This document shows, piece by piece, positions 31,351-32,506 of a stretch of 32,506 nucleotides of DNA. Where the stretch lies: NCBI GenBank assembly GCA_964431205.1, contig CAYSIX010000009.1:1-32506 (forward strand). The letters are read 5' to 3'. Within the stretch, counting starts at the first letter, position 1; the number at the start of each line of letters is the position of its first letter. Under the pieces are notes generated by a model. It saw only the letters and a program-made list of their open reading frames with translations, had not been told where the DNA came from and did not search any database. Source of the DNA: CAYSIX01 sp964431205 (GTDB lineage Bacteria; Planctomycetota; Phycisphaerae; Phycisphaerales; Phycisphaeraceae). Position numbers and translations under genes: made by a program.

Positions 31351-31752
31351 CTAGGAACCTCCAAATAGAAGATCACTTCCGCAAACGCTTCTTAGCGTGC
31401 CGCTATCGAACCACAGTTCTATAGAATAGCCTTTAGCACAGTACACCTCTACGCGCTCGGGTACAAAGGAATTCCCATCGTCACGTAACGCTTCAAACAG
31501 CTCGCCCTGCAATGCATATTTCGGCGACCCAAGTATGTTTTCCAGTTCTCTGCGATCCCGAACCTTTTTAACACGCTCTATCAAATCGGAAAGCCTCTTC
31601 TCTCTCCGTCTTTTCAGTGGTACAAAGACACACTGAACAGAGAAACGAACAAGTAGGGTAAATGTGCGGCAACCCATAAACGGGCGTTGGCTCAGAAGTT
31701 GTATGTCGGTAGCAGGAGAAATCACACGTTGCCTTTCCATGGCTTGGAGCAT
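31351..31752 (-). CDS. small protein coupled to RHS gene, candidate immunity protein
   Basis: A 133-residue protein starting with the ATG at 31752, which shares its A with the RHS stop codon (TGATG), so translation is probably coupled. Residues about 28-47 are hydrophobic with a Lys/Arg-rich follow-up (LVRFSVQCVFVPLKRRREKR). About 50-130 holds a helix and then strands: LSDLIERVKKVRDRRELENILGSPKYALQGE, VEVYCAKGYSIELWFDSGTLRSVCGSDL. I recognise no named family; the 'ILGSP' plus beta strands recalls SmpA/BLIP-like repeats, which is weak. Position just after an RHS C-terminus is where immunity genes sit. Base composition is lower in GC than the rest of the window. Function not established. Confidence 0.65.
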   Translation of the reverse strand: MLQAMERQRVISPATDIQLLSQRPFMGCRTFTLLVRFSVQCVFVPLKRRREKRLSDLIERVKKVRDRRELENILGSPKYALQGELFEALRDDGNSFVPERVEVYCAKGYSIELWFDSGTLRSVCGSDLLFGGS

Positions 31753-32506
31753 CACGGCGCTAAGGTGCCAGGGCGCTTTACGAAGTTCTCCATTTCCGGA
31801 CATCTGTAATAGCAATAACAAGGTGGAACTTTCGTTCCTCTTATGAGCTTGCAGGTGACGGGGCACTGCTCTTCGGGAGGGCCGATCGGATTGGTAAAGA
31901 GGATCATGGGAGCGCACGGCATGCACTTCCTTGGTTTCGGCTTGGGTTTGGGTTTCGGCTTGGGTTTGGGTCTCGGCTTGGGCTTGGGCTTTGGTTTTGA
32001 TTTGACCCACACTTTCACCTTCTTACAGATAACCTTGACTGCAACGATGACACACCTAACTACTGTTACCCAGACCGTGCCCTCGGGATCAGCATGAATA
32101 ATCGGATTGGACGCCACGTATTCATACAGGTTTGGTCCGTCCACGTTTCCCAACGGATCCCTCTGCACGAACCTCCCCAGGCCCGGGTGCAGCATGCGGG
32201 CGCGGTTGTAGACGAGCGCGCCGCCGGTGGCGGTGTCGCCGACGTCCTCGTCGTGCAGCAGGCCCTGGTGGCCGAAGGCGCACAGGGGCGTTTGCGTGAC
32301 GGGCTGGCGGAAGGACATCGGCCGGGGGTGCGTGACCCGCGTGTCGTTGTTGGGGTAGGCGGTCATGGTGCCGGATTCGGTGTTGTAGATGCCGTTGTCG
32401 AACGCGTCAGAGTCGCCGTCGCCGTCAGCGTCGCCGCTGCCGGCCTGCCACAGGCCGAGGTCGAACGCGTCGACGTCGCCGTCGCGGTCGAAGTCGGCGC
32501 GGTACC
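31752..32506 (-). CDS. RHS family protein, 3' end (runs off right edge)
   Basis: The last 251 codons of a gene whose start lies beyond 32506. From the edge: YRADFDRDGDVDAFDLGLW and DADGDGDSDAFDNGIY form two EF-hand calcium loops (Asp at loop positions 1, 3, 5 and 12); then FGHQGLLHDE and the RHS core YNRARMLHPGLGRFVQRDPLGNVDGPNLYEYVASNP; then a variable tip: a hydrophobic stretch (VWVTVVRCVIVAVKVIC), a run of about ten Lys-Pro/Arg-Pro dipeptides, and a Cys-rich end (CMPC, CPVTC, CYCYYRC). RHS proteins are large secreted shells whose variable C-terminal tip is often a toxin. The tip here resembles no toxin I know. Its stop overlaps the next gene's start by one base. Confidence 0.85.
   Translation of the reverse strand, partial: YRADFDRDGDVDAFDLGLWQAGSGDADGDGDSDAFDNGIYNTESGTMTAYPNNDTRVTHPRPMSFRQPVTQTPLCAFGHQGLLHDEDVGDTATGGALVYNRARMLHPGLGRFVQRDPLGNVDGPNLYEYVASNPIIHADPEGTVWVTVVRCVIVAVKVICKKVKVWVKSKPKPKPKPRPKPKPKPKPKPKPRKCMPCAPMILFTNPIGPPEEQCPVTCKLIRGTKVPPCYCYYRCPEMENFVKRPGTLAP
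31930..31998. repeat. short-period coding repeat (Lys-Pro dipeptides)
   Basis: A roughly 70-bp tract of six-base units (CGGCTTGGGTTTGGG-like on the plus strand; CCC AAR codons on the minus strand) encoding about ten Lys-Pro/Arg-Pro pairs in the RHS tip. The repeat may vary in number by slippage. Such proline-rich spacers often separate a core from a C-terminal domain. Confidence 0.85.
32452..32506. repeat. 55-bp EF-hand-coding direct repeat, copy 2
   Basis: Second copy of the 31109-31163 repeat with two differences, ending at the window's last base; it probably continues outside. Together the copies frame a 1.29-kb cassette holding the RHS tip and the coupled small gene. Confidence 0.9.

Noticed and set aside
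31930..31998. CRISPR-like or tandem-repeat array
   Set aside because: Period is six bases and in frame, coding Lys-Pro dipeptides; no spacers.

Overview
The window is a dense, high-GC (roughly two thirds G+C, by eye) bacterial chromosome segment. Gene content suggests a planctomycete, probably of the Phycisphaerae type: RHS protein with dockerin-like EF-hand loops, RhaI-type sugar isomerase, oligogalacturonate lyase, GH30 lipoprotein, subtilase-like secreted protein, very GC-rich coding and families of palindromic intergenic repeats. No tRNA, rRNA, CRISPR or intact transposon is visible. The taxonomic call is an inference from protein flavour, not from a marker gene.

Layout. 0-7.6 kb: ZIP metal transporter (-), YjbQ-family protein (+), secreted subtilase-like protein (-), HAD-UbiA fusion prenyltransferase (-), GT87-like membrane glycosyltransferase (+), GH30 lipoprotein (+). 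7.6-12.6 kb: Mn-type superoxide dismutase (-), an unusual sigma-70 family factor (+), DJ-1/PfpI protein (-), RhaI-type sugar isomerase (+), DinB-like protein (+). 12.7-16.6 kb: xylulokinase-like FGGY kinase (+), Cof-type HAD phosphatase (-), secreted PDZ protein (-). 16.8-20.5 kb, all minus strand: small membrane protein, ECF sigma factor, cardiolipin synthase and the DNA polymerase III delta' subunit. 20.8-23.6 kb: two unrelated ferredoxin-NADP reductases (FprA type and plant/bacterial FNR type) side by side (+), then a small coiled-coil protein (-). 23.8-28.4 kb: alpha/beta-hydrolase esterase overlapping an oligogalacturonate lyase (pectin use), M3 oligopeptidase (-), GNAT acetyltransferase (-). 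28.4-29.05 kb: HepT/MntA toxin-antitoxin pair (-). 29.1-31.0 kb: leuA (-) with a long leader. 31.0-32.5 kb: the 3' end of an RHS gene running in from the right edge, a small gene joined to it by a TGATG stop/start overlap, and a displaced RHS fragment.

The strongest new observation is upstream of leuA. A near-consensus promoter (TTGACA-17-TATGCT) is followed at once by a 25-codon reading frame with six leucine codons in a run of ten codons, and then by a T-tailed intrinsic terminator. The leader also contains a 13-bp antiterminator helix that excludes the terminator and a 7-bp 1:2 helix enclosing the leucine codons. This is the full layout of ribosome-mediated leucine attenuation, apparently starting from a leaderless leader peptide. 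The second is the RHS locus: a near-identical repeat of about 55 bp encoding a Ca-binding EF-hand loop lies at the window edge and again in the downstream RHS fragment, bracketing a toxin-tip-plus-small-gene cassette, as expected for RHS tip exchange. Several families of hairpin repeats (CACGG...CCGTG arms with different centres) sit in the intergenic gaps.
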